DNA of 64,000 nt, from positions 30,903,044 to 30,967,043 of the forward strand of contig CM046850.1 of the NCBI GenBank assembly GCA_025618425.1, in the 5' to 3' direction. The notes beneath the pieces are model-generated. The model saw nothing but the letters and a program-made list of their open reading frames with translations. It made no database searches and had not been told where the DNA came from. This DNA is from Heliocidaris tuberculata (Eukaryota; Echinodermata; Echinoidea; Camarodonta; Echinometridae). This document shows positions 1 through 10,391 of the stretch, piece after piece (within the stretch, counting starts at the first letter, position 1; each line of letters starts with the position of its first letter). The position numbers and the translations under genes were made by a program.

Positions 1-1230
1 ATTGGAGCATGATTTCTTGGAATAAACCAATTCTTAATTAGTTCAAATGATGATGGTACAAATGACCCGGAAATGACCCCAATTTGAGCGTGGACATGCA
101 TTTGTTTTGGTGGTGCAGATAAACTTGTTTAACATGTAAAATCATACTGGTGCGCCCATCGTGATGCGTACAAAATGACTTGGTACAAATGACCTTTATA
201 CGCACATGCGCAAATTGTAATTACGAACTGGCTTATTAGCGGGCTATTTTGAAAACACTGGCTAGTGAGGACAGGCCCATAGTGTGACAGGCTAAGGATC
301 CCTGATATGTTTATTTATGTAAGGATAATGAGTGCCAATACCACTTCCTGCAAAGTCTACACTAGCATTTACCTCAAGCATTCTATGGGCAGTGAGGTTA
401 ATTAGGAAATAAAGAGTCACTGATATCCAGGAGAATTTACATTTTCTCGTCATTTTTAATAAATATTTCATATTTGTTTGTAGAATTTTGTTCATGTTGA
501 GTGTGATCTATTTAACTCTTTAATTTCATATGTTTCCATCCCAAGTGTTTTGACATCAAGATGACCAATACACATTAACACTGAGTGAAATATTTCTCTA
601 AAAATCTAATTTCAAAGTAATTTTGGCACCCCTCCCCCACCCCCACCCCCAAAGTGTATTGAGAGAAAAAATACAAAAGAGGCCCATTAATATTTTGATA
701 CACATATCAAAAATATGTTTTCCTGAAAACTGAAAATTGAAAACAGCTTGACTGAAGATGGTTCTGTTACATTGATCTGATGGACATAGCACTACTATCA
801 TTCCCTCTGCTTAACATTTAAATTCCAGTTTTGGCTGCTTTAACAATGCACCTTTAAGATAAACAAACTGCCTATCAGTGCCACTTTAACCTATCACTAA
901 GGTAAACAATGTCAGAATTAATAATAACCTGCCTGTCTTAACCCTTAGACCATAGGCATTCTGATGAAAAAAAGTACACATGTACCCCCATCATCTTTCA
1001 TCATGCTTTTATTTCAATATTATGAACAAGCGCTACAGGCTAGTCTTTGTTTTTAAACCCTATAGTATACTATGATCTGCATCTTCGCCTTTATTTAGTG
1101 ATAAATAAATTTAAGGCTAATCTTCAAGGCATGCTGTGATATTGATAAAAGCAGAGATTTGTGTGAAGTCTGATAATTGTTTTTTTTTTAAACTGATATT
1201 TTGTGAATGAAAGGAAAAATTAAGATTCGG
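1..1230. other. no recognisable feature
   Basis: AT-rich DNA with only short open frames in all six frames and no repeat that I could match elsewhere in the window. A C-rich run near 630-652 is the only compositional oddity. Confidence 0.5.
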
Positions 1231-1405
1231 GTTTAGCCTGTCAGAGTTTGATTTTCCCTGTACACCATATTTGGCTGAGTATGGTGTATGTAAGACTAAT
1301 TCTTACCCACTGTGCTGCTCCCAAAATCTCCAGAGAGTAGGAATTAGTCTACTTACAAGATCGTGGAGAGCAAAGAAAATCCATTTCATCTGACAGGCAG
1401 GCTAA
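1231..1405. mobile_element. small foldback element
   Basis: The left edge TTTAGCCTGTCAGA and the right edge TCTGACAGGCAGGCTAA are inverted copies, followed inward by matching GATTTTC / GAAAATC. A second inverted pair lies inside (AAGACTAATTCTTAC near 1293 and GTAGGAATTAGTCT near 1337). The element would fold almost completely on itself. No coding potential. Superfamily not assignable. Confidence 0.55.
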
Positions 1406-2040
1406 TTTCAGGAGTGATTTGACCCACCCCCCCCAAAAAAAAAAGAAAAAGAAAAAGAATTGCTCGTATCTGCATATGACCTGGAGCATTTTGTTGATCC
1501 CTTAAGATTTGGCTGATAATATTCATATTAGTCATTACTAATGATGACATCATAATGGTATTTAAAAAAATCACGTCTTATAGGAACTATGTTGCATTTT
1601 GAAATGGTTATGGAATTAGTTGAATTATTTGTTAATTTGGTTTAAAAAGAAGAAGAAAAACGAAACGTCCCTAAACATTTAAAGAAATATTATCTGTGTT
1701 TAGTTAGGGAAAAGTACTGTTCATTCTCATTGAGAATAATAAGAAATCTTTGTGTATCATGTACAGTATGAATCAATCTAAAATCATGAATATCATTATA
1801 AACTAGAAAAGTGATTTTAAAGCTATGTCACTACCCATCTAATCTTGCTTCAGATTACCATTTAGGCTGATTTTTCAACATGTATTATCAAAAGTTTACT
1901 AGTACCTTTAAGATATTTCAAACATGAGTCTGATAATACAGACTACATAACCACCTTGTTTTAGCTTGCTGTTCTCCCTGCACGGTAGAAAATTTAGTCA
2001 GAGCGCCAGCGTTTAATTTCATTATATTGTCTATGCTTGT
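1406..2040. other. no recognisable feature
   Basis: AT-rich. It opens with a C run followed by an A/G run (about 1425-1460), then holds nothing I can support. Confidence 0.45.
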
Positions 2041-2320
2041 TTATCGCGTTATCGTCCTATAAGCAGTGCAAAAAAAAATGACCCGCCGACAGCTCTGGTC
2101 CTGCCATGTGTTATTCTAATGATTGCTTTTACACCGCAGTGATAATTTCGTCTGACGTGATGTATGCGTTCACTGCAATCCTGGTGGTGAATTTCCCATG
2201 TCGCTCGTTGGGTCGTTTCATTTTGTGTCGCTTAAGCGGACACGCATCATCCCAGCCCACCGTACAGCCCATGTTGCTGTTAATTTTTGTCGCTTCATGG
2301 TGTGTAAGACGTGTGTAACG
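2041..2320. other. GC-richer single-copy-looking island
   Basis: Base composition rises clearly above the flanks, with several CG dinucleotides, and no part resembles another stretch of the window. Short open frames of 70 (plus) and 76 (minus) residues overlap here but resemble no family I know. A conserved non-coding element or a single exon are both possible; neither is shown by the sequence. Confidence 0.25.
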
Positions 2321-2808
2321 TTCGTGCAATAGGATAAGCACATGTACATGTACTCCCAACGTCAGTATCTTGCGGAACAGATCATATACAATTTGGGGAT
2401 TTCCCAGTTAGTAGCCATCTCTCCTTTGTCTGTTAAATGTTTCTCTTCACTTCTTGTTTTACAGCATACTTTCTTCAAGAATTTCTTCAGTGAATATTCT
2501 CAGAATTACCATAAATATACTTAAAATCACATAATCACAATCTAGCTTTCCTTTTAAGCTAGTATATTTTGTAAATGCTATAATTGTTTAAATGGTGGGA
2601 TTGAAGTTCAAATCTCCCTTTTTTCAACAACCAAAACATAGCCAGAATCCAATTATATTTTCTCATTGTCATGGCACCTTCATTTATTCTAATTGGCCCT
2701 TCCCCATTTGATGCAAGAGAGGCAGATATTGAAGTAAAATCTTTTGGTGAAGATCTTTGCATTTTGATTTACTGGTGAAGTTAATATCAGCAGAAATACT
2801 TTTTTGGG
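2321..2808. other. no recognisable feature
   Basis: AT-rich, with no repeats or credible frames seen. Confidence 0.45.
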
Positions 2809-3061
2809 ATAAGAGCCTGAGCAGTTGGTTAGTCACGGACGGACATTTGACAAATTTTGAAAATTTGAAGGCCTGTGGAAAATAGGTATTTAATTGAAGA
2901 TAGTTATTTTAGTTTTCATTATGAAGGGCATCACTGAAGGAGTTGAAATTTGATAAAATTTGGTTGCCATGGTTGCCTACTAAAATTATAATCCCTAAAA
3001 TATTCAATTTCACGGACGGACGGATAAAATGCTTACTCTTATCCGAACAGGCTCATAAGGT
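2809..3061. mobile_element. possible inverted-repeat element
   Basis: Left part reads GATAAGAGCCTGAGCAG then CACGGACGGAC. The right part carries CACGGACGGACGGATAAA and then CTTATCCGAACAGGCTCATA, so the GAGCCTG ends are inverted while CACGGACGGAC is repeated directly. It holds the near-palindrome GGTTGCCATGGTTGCC near 2962. The layout suggests a degraded MITE, but the termini are not cleanly defined. Confidence 0.4.
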
Positions 3062-3109
3062 TTTTTTTCAGTGCTCACAGGCAATTGCTTCATGTATTAT
3101 TTTGGCAAA

Positions 3110-3215
3110 AACATAGGGCTAGGGTTGGGATTACAAGTGGGTTTTAGGTTAGGTTTAGGGTTAGGGTTAGTGTTGGGTATTGAGTTAGGTTTGGGGTTGA
3201 AATTAGGATTTTTGT
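3110..3215 (+). repeat. degenerate TTAGGG-like tract
   Basis: A run of variant units (GGTTAGG, GGTTTAGG, GGGTTAGGG, TTGGGGTTG) with two adjacent exact TTAGGG units near 3157-3170. It resembles the animal telomere repeat but is interstitial and decayed. A second tract in the opposite sense lies at 51838-51905. Confidence 0.6.
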
Positions 3216-4225
3216 CAGCGTTATGAATTACCATGAAGCAATTTTCACTGGAGCATATGTTGTACAACCGTTTCTCCACAAAGATCTGCTTTTTTTTTTT
3301 TACATGTTCAAAGGTGTTAACCCATGCACTGCCAATGCAGACTGATGCTTAATCATTATAATGCCTCTCGTTAGAGAGTCTGCATGCTTTGCACGCTTTT
3401 CATGATGTCCTCTCAATTTCAGAGGGCAAATAAAGCCATGTTTGACTAGTCTAAAGTTGCCACTAAGTCTGAGATCTTGTGCTGCCTGATGCAATTTCAT
3501 TTTCTGCTGCATTTTGCTGCATCTTAGTTAGGAGGGGCTGGATCTTCATAATCATCTTATTCTGTCTTCTTCATTCCAAGCCAAGATAAGCACAGGAGCT
3601 GAATGCCGGTGACGTGACGGTCTGGGAGATATCCAAAGTTTAATTAAAACAACTGAGGTTGGGAGAAGAAGAAGAAGATGAAAAGAGAACACCCCAAACT
3701 AGAGCAAGCTGTTTTATATTCTTGCCCACGCATAAGCTAGACATGTTTTTTCCTGGCAAGCTTCAATTTAACTAAGCTACTGGTTAATTAAGCTTCAGAC
3801 TTTGTGATATCTAAACCGGTAAAATTACAGCGAAATAAGGTGAAATTGATGATGTCTCAGTCAATCATAAAAGCACAAGAGAAATTTGACTGTCTTATTT
3901 ACATCTCTGCAAGTTACATAATTGTTGATAATTCGTTTGCCTGAGAGGCACATATTTGTGGCTTTTACTGAGCTTCAGCAGGCAAATCTATCCAGCGTGT
4001 TGACAATTTAATAAACGTTACAAATTAATTGGTTTCATCAATAGTGACAAAAATTATTCCTCTCTGAGGAAAAGACAAGAATATCTCCTAACGGTAACTT
4101 TTCGCTCTCAGTAGATAAAATCTTTGCATGCTGTATTCACTTCCTTTTTCACAGTAGACATCACAGAAATGGGCTTAATTTAGTTGAGTATCCCAAAGGG
4201 TTTTTTTGCCAGAGCATGTATCTTT
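3216..4225. other. no recognisable feature
   Basis: Only short simple-sequence tracts (a T run near 3290 and GAA units near 3665-3680). No matched repeat and no credible frame. Confidence 0.4.
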
Positions 4226-4376
4226 TACGTCTGCATTCCCTCCAGGAATGAGATTGTTCTCTTCTCCAATGAAACCGTGAACCCCAAACAACCTCTTGCT
4301 CCCAGAGAGGATGCAGGTTTCCATAGAAACGGCTTAGCGGCAATCTTTTAGCGAGTTGTCTGTGAAGTGTAGATGA
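4226..4376. promoter_or_regulatory. candidate conserved block with near-palindrome
   Basis: A compositionally mixed, non-repetitive block containing GTTTCCATAGAAAC (about 4317-4330). Its inverted half-sites resemble, but do not exactly match, the RFX X-box (GTNRCC-RGYAAC). No transcription start or gene is visible nearby, so a regulatory role is a guess from motif shape alone. Confidence 0.15.
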
Positions 4377-4670
4377 CATTTGAAAGTAATTTCCAGTATT
4401 CTTGCTATCTCACTATCTGCTTGCTTAATACAGGTCCATTTTCCTCCTTTCTCTTTTCGTTTCTACCACGCCATCTAATGTCTGAATTTTTCCCATTATG
4501 GACTCAACGACCTGTCTTAGTGTGTTTTGCTGTTTTTGTATTAATCTCTGTCTTTAATTTTGGTTGTGTTTCTGTTTTCCCTTAGATCAGACATTTGCTC
4601 AGACAAAGCTTGATTGGACATTTGCTTCTTCATCATGTGATTTGTATTTCATGAAAATATAGGGTTAGGG

Positions 4671-5032
4671 TTGAAGATTAAGTTGAGTTCTGGTCATGAG
4701 ATTGAATTGTGAAGGAAATTGTCTCAAAGCAAGTGGGAAAGGTTGATTACATTGCATATAAGAATTGGTGTATGTTGTAAGGTTTTGAAATCACCAAAAT
4801 GATGAGAAATATACTTAATCCTGCTGAGAGTCACATGCACTGCACACAGAAATGTGTATATGGAATTACACCCACATGTTCGGCACGAACATTTCAACTG
4901 TTTCTTGATTGTGAGGGCATTTGAAGAGCACTCCTTTTCAGGGGACATTTCTACTATATAATCTTCCAAACTAACATAAAAAGAATGAGAAATTTGTTTT
5001 CACCTCTCCCAGAACTGAACTGTCTCTATAAG
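4671..5032 (-). mobile_element. family B MITE copy
   Basis: Full-length but diverged member of the ~390-bp family whose ends read TTAAAGAGAAGGTTGAGTTC. Diagnostic inner blocks are present: TGAGTTCTGGTCATGAGATT at the left, GGGGACATTTCTACTAT near 4939 and CCCAGAACTGAAC at the right. No coding capacity. The TTAA flank is lost on the left. Confidence 0.85.
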
Positions 5033-5214
5033 GTTATTAATTTTGTTGGGTGACTTGGGTCAAAGGTTGAAGTTAAGAATTCAATTAGTGTGAAAAATAG
5101 ACCACAGAGCAATAGTCTTGAGACAACCAACCAAATACACAGACCATGGAACAATAGTTAAAAAAGAATGAATTCAAACCTCAAGAATATGTCACTTTGA
5201 CTTCTTTCTGTTTG

Positions 5215-5395
5215 TCCATTACTCTCTTGGTCTCATTTTTAATCTCTATCTCTCTCTTCCTCTCCCTCTCTCTTCCTCTCCCTCTCTTTCACTGTCTCTG
5301 TAGTCTTCTCTCTCTCTCTCTCTTTCTTTCTCCTCCATCTTATTCTCTCTCCCTCTTTCACTCTCTTATCATATTGACACTCCCTCCCACGTCCA
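5215..5395. repeat. pyrimidine-rich microsatellite (TC)n
   Basis: Imperfect TC/CTT tract. The 101-residue plus-strand and 75-residue minus-strand frames here are composed of its translation (Ser/Leu or Arg/Glu) and are not genes. Confidence 0.9.
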
Positions 5396-5513
5396 GACAT
5401 GAACATGTACTTCAAGACACGTTCTGCGGTTTCCTGAAACGGTACAAAACTCATTTTCCAGCCCACTCAGCCCTGATTTCATATCGCCCACACATGTTTT
5501 AGCGGCGGTAGCA

Positions 5514-5596
5514 CATCATCGCTGAGAGGCAGAAGGGTGTTAACTGCTATACCTTTACAGAGAGTTAATGCCCTTGTTGCTCTTAACAGATGACAT
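5514..5596. mobile_element. family A hairpin MITE
   Basis: Inverted halves GCTGAGAGGCAGAAGGGTG and GCCCTTGTTGCTCTTAACAG around a short loop. It is one of about 14 copies of an ~80-bp element with consensus arms GAGAGCCAGAAGGGCGTTAA and its complement. Confidence 0.8.
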
Positions 5597-5663
5597 GAAA
5601 CATGAGTACGGATGGATGCAAGGGTAAACTACCGATGATGTATGTTAAAGGTTACGTGGTACA

Positions 5664-5756
5664 TGTTGTCTGTTGAGAGTAAGAAGGGCACTAATTCTAT
5701 GCGGAAGTATATGAGTTAACGCCCTTCTGGCTACGAACAGATGATGTACTAATGGA
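5664..5756. mobile_element. family A hairpin MITE
   Basis: Arms TGTTGAGAGTAAGAAGGGC and GTTAACGCCCTTCTGGCTAC. The right arm AGTATATGAGTTAACGCCC is identical to that of the copy at 12164. It lies only ~70 bp from the previous copy. Confidence 0.8.
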
Positions 5757-5824
5757 AGAATTGCCTTCTGATATAAACTGTCTGGGAGGTATTCTGAAAG
5801 GTTGATTATATATGATTTGAGAAT

Positions 5825-6003
5825 AATAGATTGAGAGAGAGAGAGAGGGGGAAGGAGGGAGAGAGAGAAAGAGAGAGAGAGAGAAAGAAAGAGCAGAAGA
5901 GAGGGGAGTGGGAGCAAGAAAGATGGAGGAAGGGGTAATGAGAGAAAGAAAGAGAGAGAGAGACAGAGAGGGAGGGAGCAAGAGAGAGAGAGAGAGAGGG
6001 GGG
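5825..6003. repeat. purine microsatellite (GA)n
   Basis: Imperfect GA/GAAA/GGGA tract. Three overlapping minus-strand frames (up to 121 residues, rich in Ser and Leu) are its translation. Confidence 0.9.
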
Positions 6004-6153
6004 AGGGCATATATCGACTTTGTTCAAGTTACAGGGTGACTTCTAAATAATAAAAACCAATTTTGTTATAAGTAGCTTTCCAGTAATGTTAAATATGTTG
6101 ATCATTCTGTGCCTTTGGAGTAATGGAAGGCAACTTTCTAAGTTGAATTAATA

Positions 6154-6607
6154 TTAAAGGGACCGAAAAGTCGCCAATGGTGGTGTTTTGGAGCTTGGCC
6201 TGGCTCTGGTAATATTCGGAAATCTCCGTACATCTTCGGTAAATGAGCACACAATTGCAGTGATCAGGGGTTTAGCCAGAGGGGTGTCTGGGCGTCTTTT
6301 GGACACCCATTTCTCCTAGAAGACGCCCAGCAAAATTTGCAAGACGCCTTGATCAAAACGCTCGCCCATTTTTTTGGACACCCTCTTTTTTAATTTGGAC
6401 ACCCAATTTTGAAATCCTGGCTAAAGCCCTGGCAGTGATATGCATTCGACCGAAGAAAGATGAACTGAACAACCCAGATAACAAACTACCCCACCCTCGA
6501 CGGCAGTTTTGTTCGCTGCTCCAAGATTGTTGTTATGCACTGCCTTGCAATAGGGGCAAGCGAATGAAATTGAACGTACATGGATATCGAGCGGTGGCTC
6601 CTTTTAA
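6154..6607. mobile_element. TTAA-flanked element, interrupted
   Basis: Starts TTAAAGGGACC and ends GGCTCCTTTTAA, so the tips are imperfect inverted repeats bounded by TTAA, as in piggyBac or Kolobok-type elements. The interior is split by a hAT-like element at 6265-6431. The plus-strand frame at 6435-6668 runs out of the element and matches no family I know. Confidence 0.55.
6265..6431. mobile_element. hAT-like MITE with 8-bp duplication
   Basis: Terminal inverted repeats CAGGGGTTTAGCCAG and CTGGCTAAAGCCCTG are flanked on both sides by the identical octamer GCAGTGAT (6257-6264 and 6432-6439). An 8-bp duplication with CAGGG-type tips is the hAT signature. The 167-bp body carries three TTGGACACCC-type repeats and cannot code for a transposase, so it is non-autonomous. 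Confidence 0.85.
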
Positions 6608-6717
6608 AGTAAATACAGGAGCCATGGTGTACACTTTTAGAAAAGGAAAACTGAACAATTTAAGCTAAACATTTTATTGCATTCAGTCAAATAATTTGAA
6701 AAATGACAGCAATGGGA

Positions 6718-6785
6718 AGTCAGAGAGAGAGAGAGAAAGAGAGAAAGAGAGATAGATAGATAGATCAGAGTGAAAGAGAGGAAAT
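6718..6785. repeat. (GA)n with GATA units
   Basis: Purine microsatellite. The 63-residue minus-strand frame over it is not a gene. Confidence 0.85.
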
Positions 6786-6849
6786 ATATTCGTAGAGAAG
6801 GGCAATTTTCTTCCAAGTTTCTTTTCATTGTTCATTCTATCTTGCCTTA

Positions 6850-7140
6850 TTGATTAAATTCTTTCAAACCTTCAGTCTTTCTTAATCTTGTTGCCTCTGT
6901 TCTACATCTTGAGGTTGATGGCTGATCGTAGATAACTTTCCCCAGGACATTCCCTGGAGCACGTTTCAGCTCGCGTCTATTACACGCAAGCCGACAGCGT
7001 CCCAGACATGGCAATACTGGGCATGTCAGCGATGCTCCGCTCCGTGGCATATTACACGTCGAGGGCGATGTAACTTTATTAGCATTTGGTGATGTATAGG
7101 ATTGCTCTCGTCATGATGCGTGATGAAACCGGCCAGTCAA
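6850..7140. other. GC-richer single-copy-looking island
   Basis: Non-repetitive, with many CG dinucleotides, between two microsatellites. The 67-residue minus-strand frame (6847-7050) is Arg/Cys-rich with no recognised motif. Candidate conserved non-coding DNA or exon. Nothing in the sequence decides. Confidence 0.25.
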
Positions 7141-7170
7141 CCGCAATGTATTGCCTCTGTATGTTGGAAC

Positions 7171-7560
7171 TGTGGGGGGGGGGGGGAGAGAGAGAGAGAG
7201 AGACAGACAGACAGAGAGATACAGACAGACAGACAGAGAGAGCGAGAGAGAGAGAAACAGACAGAGAGAGAGAGAAAGTGAGAAATGATGAGAGCCCAAA
7301 TTGGGGGGGGGGGGGGGTTAGGGTGGAGGATAAGATGGAAGGAAGAGGAGGGCTTGATGAGAGGGGCATGGGCAAAGTTATGGGGGAGATAGATGGGGGG
7401 AAGACAAAAGGAAGAGGAGGTCTTGAGAGGGGAGATGGGTAGGGTTATGGGGGAGATAGATTGAGGGGAGGGGGGAGAAAAACAGAAGGGGAGATAGATG
7501 GAGGGAGGGGGGAAGGATAGAGGAGGAGATACTCTGTAAATGGGGGAAGGGGAATATACA
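7171..7560. repeat. G-run plus GA/GACA microsatellite
   Basis: Two long G homopolymers (about 7171-7187 and 7303-7317) enclose GACAGA/GAGA units, followed by GGGGGAGATAGA-type repeats. Frames of up to 155 residues on both strands come from this tract. The G runs could form quadruplexes on the plus strand. Confidence 0.85.
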
Positions 7561-8637
7561 ATTGTACATTGATATTTTACATCTTTCCACCTTGAATTAT
7601 TCATTGAAAGATGTACATTTTTATCATGTTACCTCAGACTGTGCATATTATGCATATGGAGCATATGCATATCCATTGTGTATGCCCATTGCATGTTTAA
7701 AATGTGTACCCACTTCGCATATCTCCATATACATTGTACATTGTTTGCACTTTTTTTCTACCGAGCAGGACATATTTTGTGAGAGGAGATAAAATGGCAA
7801 AATGTTTGTCGCAGTTGGTATACACAATGCCAATGGGAAATCTGAGGTATTCCTTGGAAGGAGTATGTCAGTAAACATTTCCCGATATTATTGAAAGTAG
7901 GCAACATTCACATATTTTATCTTTCATTCAGATGCCTGATATAAACAATAATCATGAATATTTTTCCCTCAGTCAAGATATCTGTCATCTTTTGTCAATC
8001 ACCCTCATTGCCTGCTCAGTTCCGCATCATGCCATTTCGGATTTATTTATGGACGGCAGGTCCGGGAGATCGGACTGCAGGATCTGTTGATATGGCAGAT
8101 TACATTCTGTTTTGTATAGCAGTGTTGATGATTGAGGGGGTGGTATGTCTGAGAGAGGAGGAGGAGTAGAAGGAGAAGGAGTCTTGGATGCAAGGAGATA
8201 CCGGTGTTAGTATTGATGATGGTGATGATGATGTCTTGGTAACAGAGATAAAAATAATGTTTATGGTTGTAACTCTGTGTTAATAAGATGGTTACAGACT
8301 TACAGACATGCTATCAGGGATTATGTTGTTTGCTTTTACTTTTTGTTCATTCTTGAGTTAACTTCCATGTGGGCAGTGATATCATATTTCTTTGGCATTA
8401 TATCCTTTAATAGTTAGCCTTGTGAATATTTTATATCTTTTTTTGGGGGGATGGGATGATTTTACAGTATGTCTCGTAGTTTGTTTCAGTTTGCCTCAGA
8501 GAATGTTTCTTTAGAAAATCCCATAAGAGGGAGCTCCTCTGAACAAGAAAAGTATGTGTCATTCTGAAATAGGAAGATAGAACATAATACATGCAGAGAC
8601 CTATAGGCATATTAAATGGAAATTGAAAAGAAGAAAG
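7561..8637. other. no recognisable feature
   Basis: AT-rich with a CATATG/GCATAT-rich patch at 7645-7720 and a short GAT microsatellite near 8212-8232. No matched repeat or credible gene. Confidence 0.4.
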
Positions 8638-8675
8638 GAGAGAGAGAGAGAGAGATAGTAAGAGGTAGAGAGAGA
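8638..8675. repeat. short (GA)n
   Basis: GA microsatellite just before a family A copy. Confidence 0.8.
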
Positions 8676-8686
8676 CTGATTATTCA

Positions 8687-8766
8687 TTTACTGAGAGGCA
8701 AAAGGGTGTTGATTGGAAATAAAGTGATATGGATTAAAGCCCTTCTGGCTCTTAACAGAAGATATG
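8687..8766. mobile_element. family A hairpin MITE
   Basis: Arms CTGAGAGGCAAAAGGGTGTT and AAAGCCCTTCTGGCTCTTAA enclose a short AT-rich loop. Moderately diverged. Confidence 0.75.
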
Positions 8767-9198
8767 GTGGGCGAAAGCAATTACAATGAAAGAATTCTCC
8801 CTCTCTGTTGAATTGATTTCTCTTCATCTATCTTTGGGGAAAAGAGTTCAGAGTGATTAGAGGAGATAATCTTTCATGAGAAAGGGCTCTTCCTCAAACT
8901 AAGAAGGGAAAGAGAAGAATTGAATTGAAGTGAAAACAACAATCTTGGACTACATCAGTGGACTATTTTTACTTCAAAATATGCTTCAGGGAGTTGTTTG
9001 TAGGAGGGTTCAAATTCAGGTTATGCTTGTGTGCTGAATACATCAATTTTGATAGGCTGCATATCGTTACAAAGTTTAGCACTGTCTTTTGCTTTAAGAT
9101 GTTGCATTTCACTGAGGATAATGTACAGGTCTGATAAAAGTTGAAGGGGTGTAAATAGGTTTCCTTTCCTTAGATTATAAAGTTGAAAAACAGTTTCT
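8767..9198. other. no recognisable feature
   Basis: AT-rich, ordinary composition. Confidence 0.4.
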
Positions 9199-9490
9199 TT
9201 AACCTTTTCAAGACGATTGACCACATTTTGTTTTGGCTCAATAACTTTTGATTATATCTTTTGATAATAAAATTACCAGATACATGAGTAGAAAGAGCAA
9301 AAATTTCTGCACACACTGTGTCCTTTTTCGTTGCATGACCAAATTGCGTTTAATGACAGGAATTTAAAAAAGGAGAATAAGCACTGAAATTCTTAAATTG
9401 GCAACACATTGAGAGGTTCAAAATCATTGTTTTTTATCAGAATTGGCAATTTTTTAAACCTTTCGTCAAAGTTCCTAATCATGTATGTTG
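9199..9490 (+). mobile_element. family C MITE, 3' truncated
   Basis: Begins TTAACCTTTTCAAGACGATT and follows the copies at 15116 and 19243 for about 290 bp (blocks GAGTAGAAAGAGCAAAAATT and AATTGGCAACACATTGAGAG). It stops where a TATACCCCC repeat begins. No coding capacity. Confidence 0.8.
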
Positions 9491-9560
9491 TTATACCCCC
9501 GCCAGACGAAGTTTGAAAGGGGTATATAGGAATCAGCGTATGGTTGGGCGGTCAGTTCGT
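9491..9560. repeat. TATACCCCC/GGGGTATA repeat fragment
   Basis: TATACCCCCGCCAGACGAAG is followed by GGGGTATATA, forming a short hairpin. I associate this sequence with a dispersed repeat of marine invertebrates, from memory only. It abuts truncated family C and family B sequence, so it may mark the insertion or rearrangement that cut them. Confidence 0.5.
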
Positions 9561-10205
9561 TGCTTCTTTTCATACTTCGATTATGAGGGCATTCGCAGAT
9601 CTATCCTGTCTAGGGACATTTCTACTATGATGTTCTTCCAAACTGACCTTAAAGGTAACAGATAGTTTTGGGAAGCCCTCAAAAACTTTTCATGAGATTT
9701 CTTTGATTTTACTTAATGAATAGCAGGGTACTAACATAACTAAGATGCTGTGAAGTTTTTTCCTCCTCAAGTGAAATATTTACTGAATGAGAGGTGAAAA
9801 GTAATAAAAATCCCTGGCCCAAAAAAGAGGGGATGTAAATTCAAACAACGGCCACACACACTACTCACATTAGGATTGCTGTGTGTATAGAATACGCTAC
9901 ACATAGTGCGAAGCGCTGGGTTTATTGTGCGGGGAACCTTCGGGTGGATATGGTCTTAGCATGAGGCAGTGAAAAGCCGTTACCAAGCGTTTCTTACAGA
10001 TATTTAAACGAAAATTTTTTCGAAATCGTGAATGGAATGTTAAATAATCTCGTACTTGTGTCTTATGATAAAAGGAGAGTAGTATGTGACTATGTTTGAT
10101 AAGTTTCTTGCCAGTATGATTTTTGTTACCGAGACTGTCTATGAGCTTTAAAAGAAAAAGAAAGCTCACAAATTATGTTTCACCTTTACCAGAATCAACC
10201 TTCTA
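9561..10205 (-). mobile_element. family B MITE, partial and interrupted
   Basis: Two pieces of one copy. 9561-9652 carries the block GGGACATTTCTACTATGATG, and 10148-10205 carries GAAAGCTCACAAATTATG and the end ACCAGAATCAACCTTC. They are separated by a TTAA element (9649-10151). The outer half is missing, replaced by the TATACCCCC repeat. Confidence 0.75.
9649..10151. mobile_element. TTAA element inside family B
   Basis: Bounded by TTAA on both sides, with imperfect inverted tips TTAAAGGTAACAGATAGTTT and (reverse complement of the right end) TTAAAGCTCATAGACAGTCT. The two flanks join back into a continuous family B sequence, which defines the insertion precisely. The 503-bp body includes a minus-strand 90-residue frame (9897-10169) that runs over the boundary and is not a recognised protein. 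Confidence 0.75.
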
Positions 10206-10319
10206 CTGTCAAACCAAAAACTTTTGCAAATTGTTAATGACAGCCAATTTTGCAGCAAGAAACTTTCACAGCAAGAAACTTTCACAAATTGCAAAGGTTT
10301 TATGTTGTTTCAATTCTCC

Positions 10320-10391
10320 CTATCGCATATAGCTGATATCAGCCAATATCAGCCGATATCAGCTCCCGATGCCGATATCGGGGACAACGAT
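10320..10391. repeat. clustered GATATC palindromes
   Basis: Successive units GCTGATATCAGCC, AATATCAGCC and GATATCAGC, then CCGATATCGGGG: four ATATC cores in ~55 bp, three inside local palindromes. It may be a degenerate minisatellite or a dense binding array. Confidence 0.55.

Noticed and set aside
5215..7604. Several Ser/Leu- and Arg/Glu-rich frames of 70-155 residues
   Set aside because: Translations of GA/TC and G-run microsatellites.
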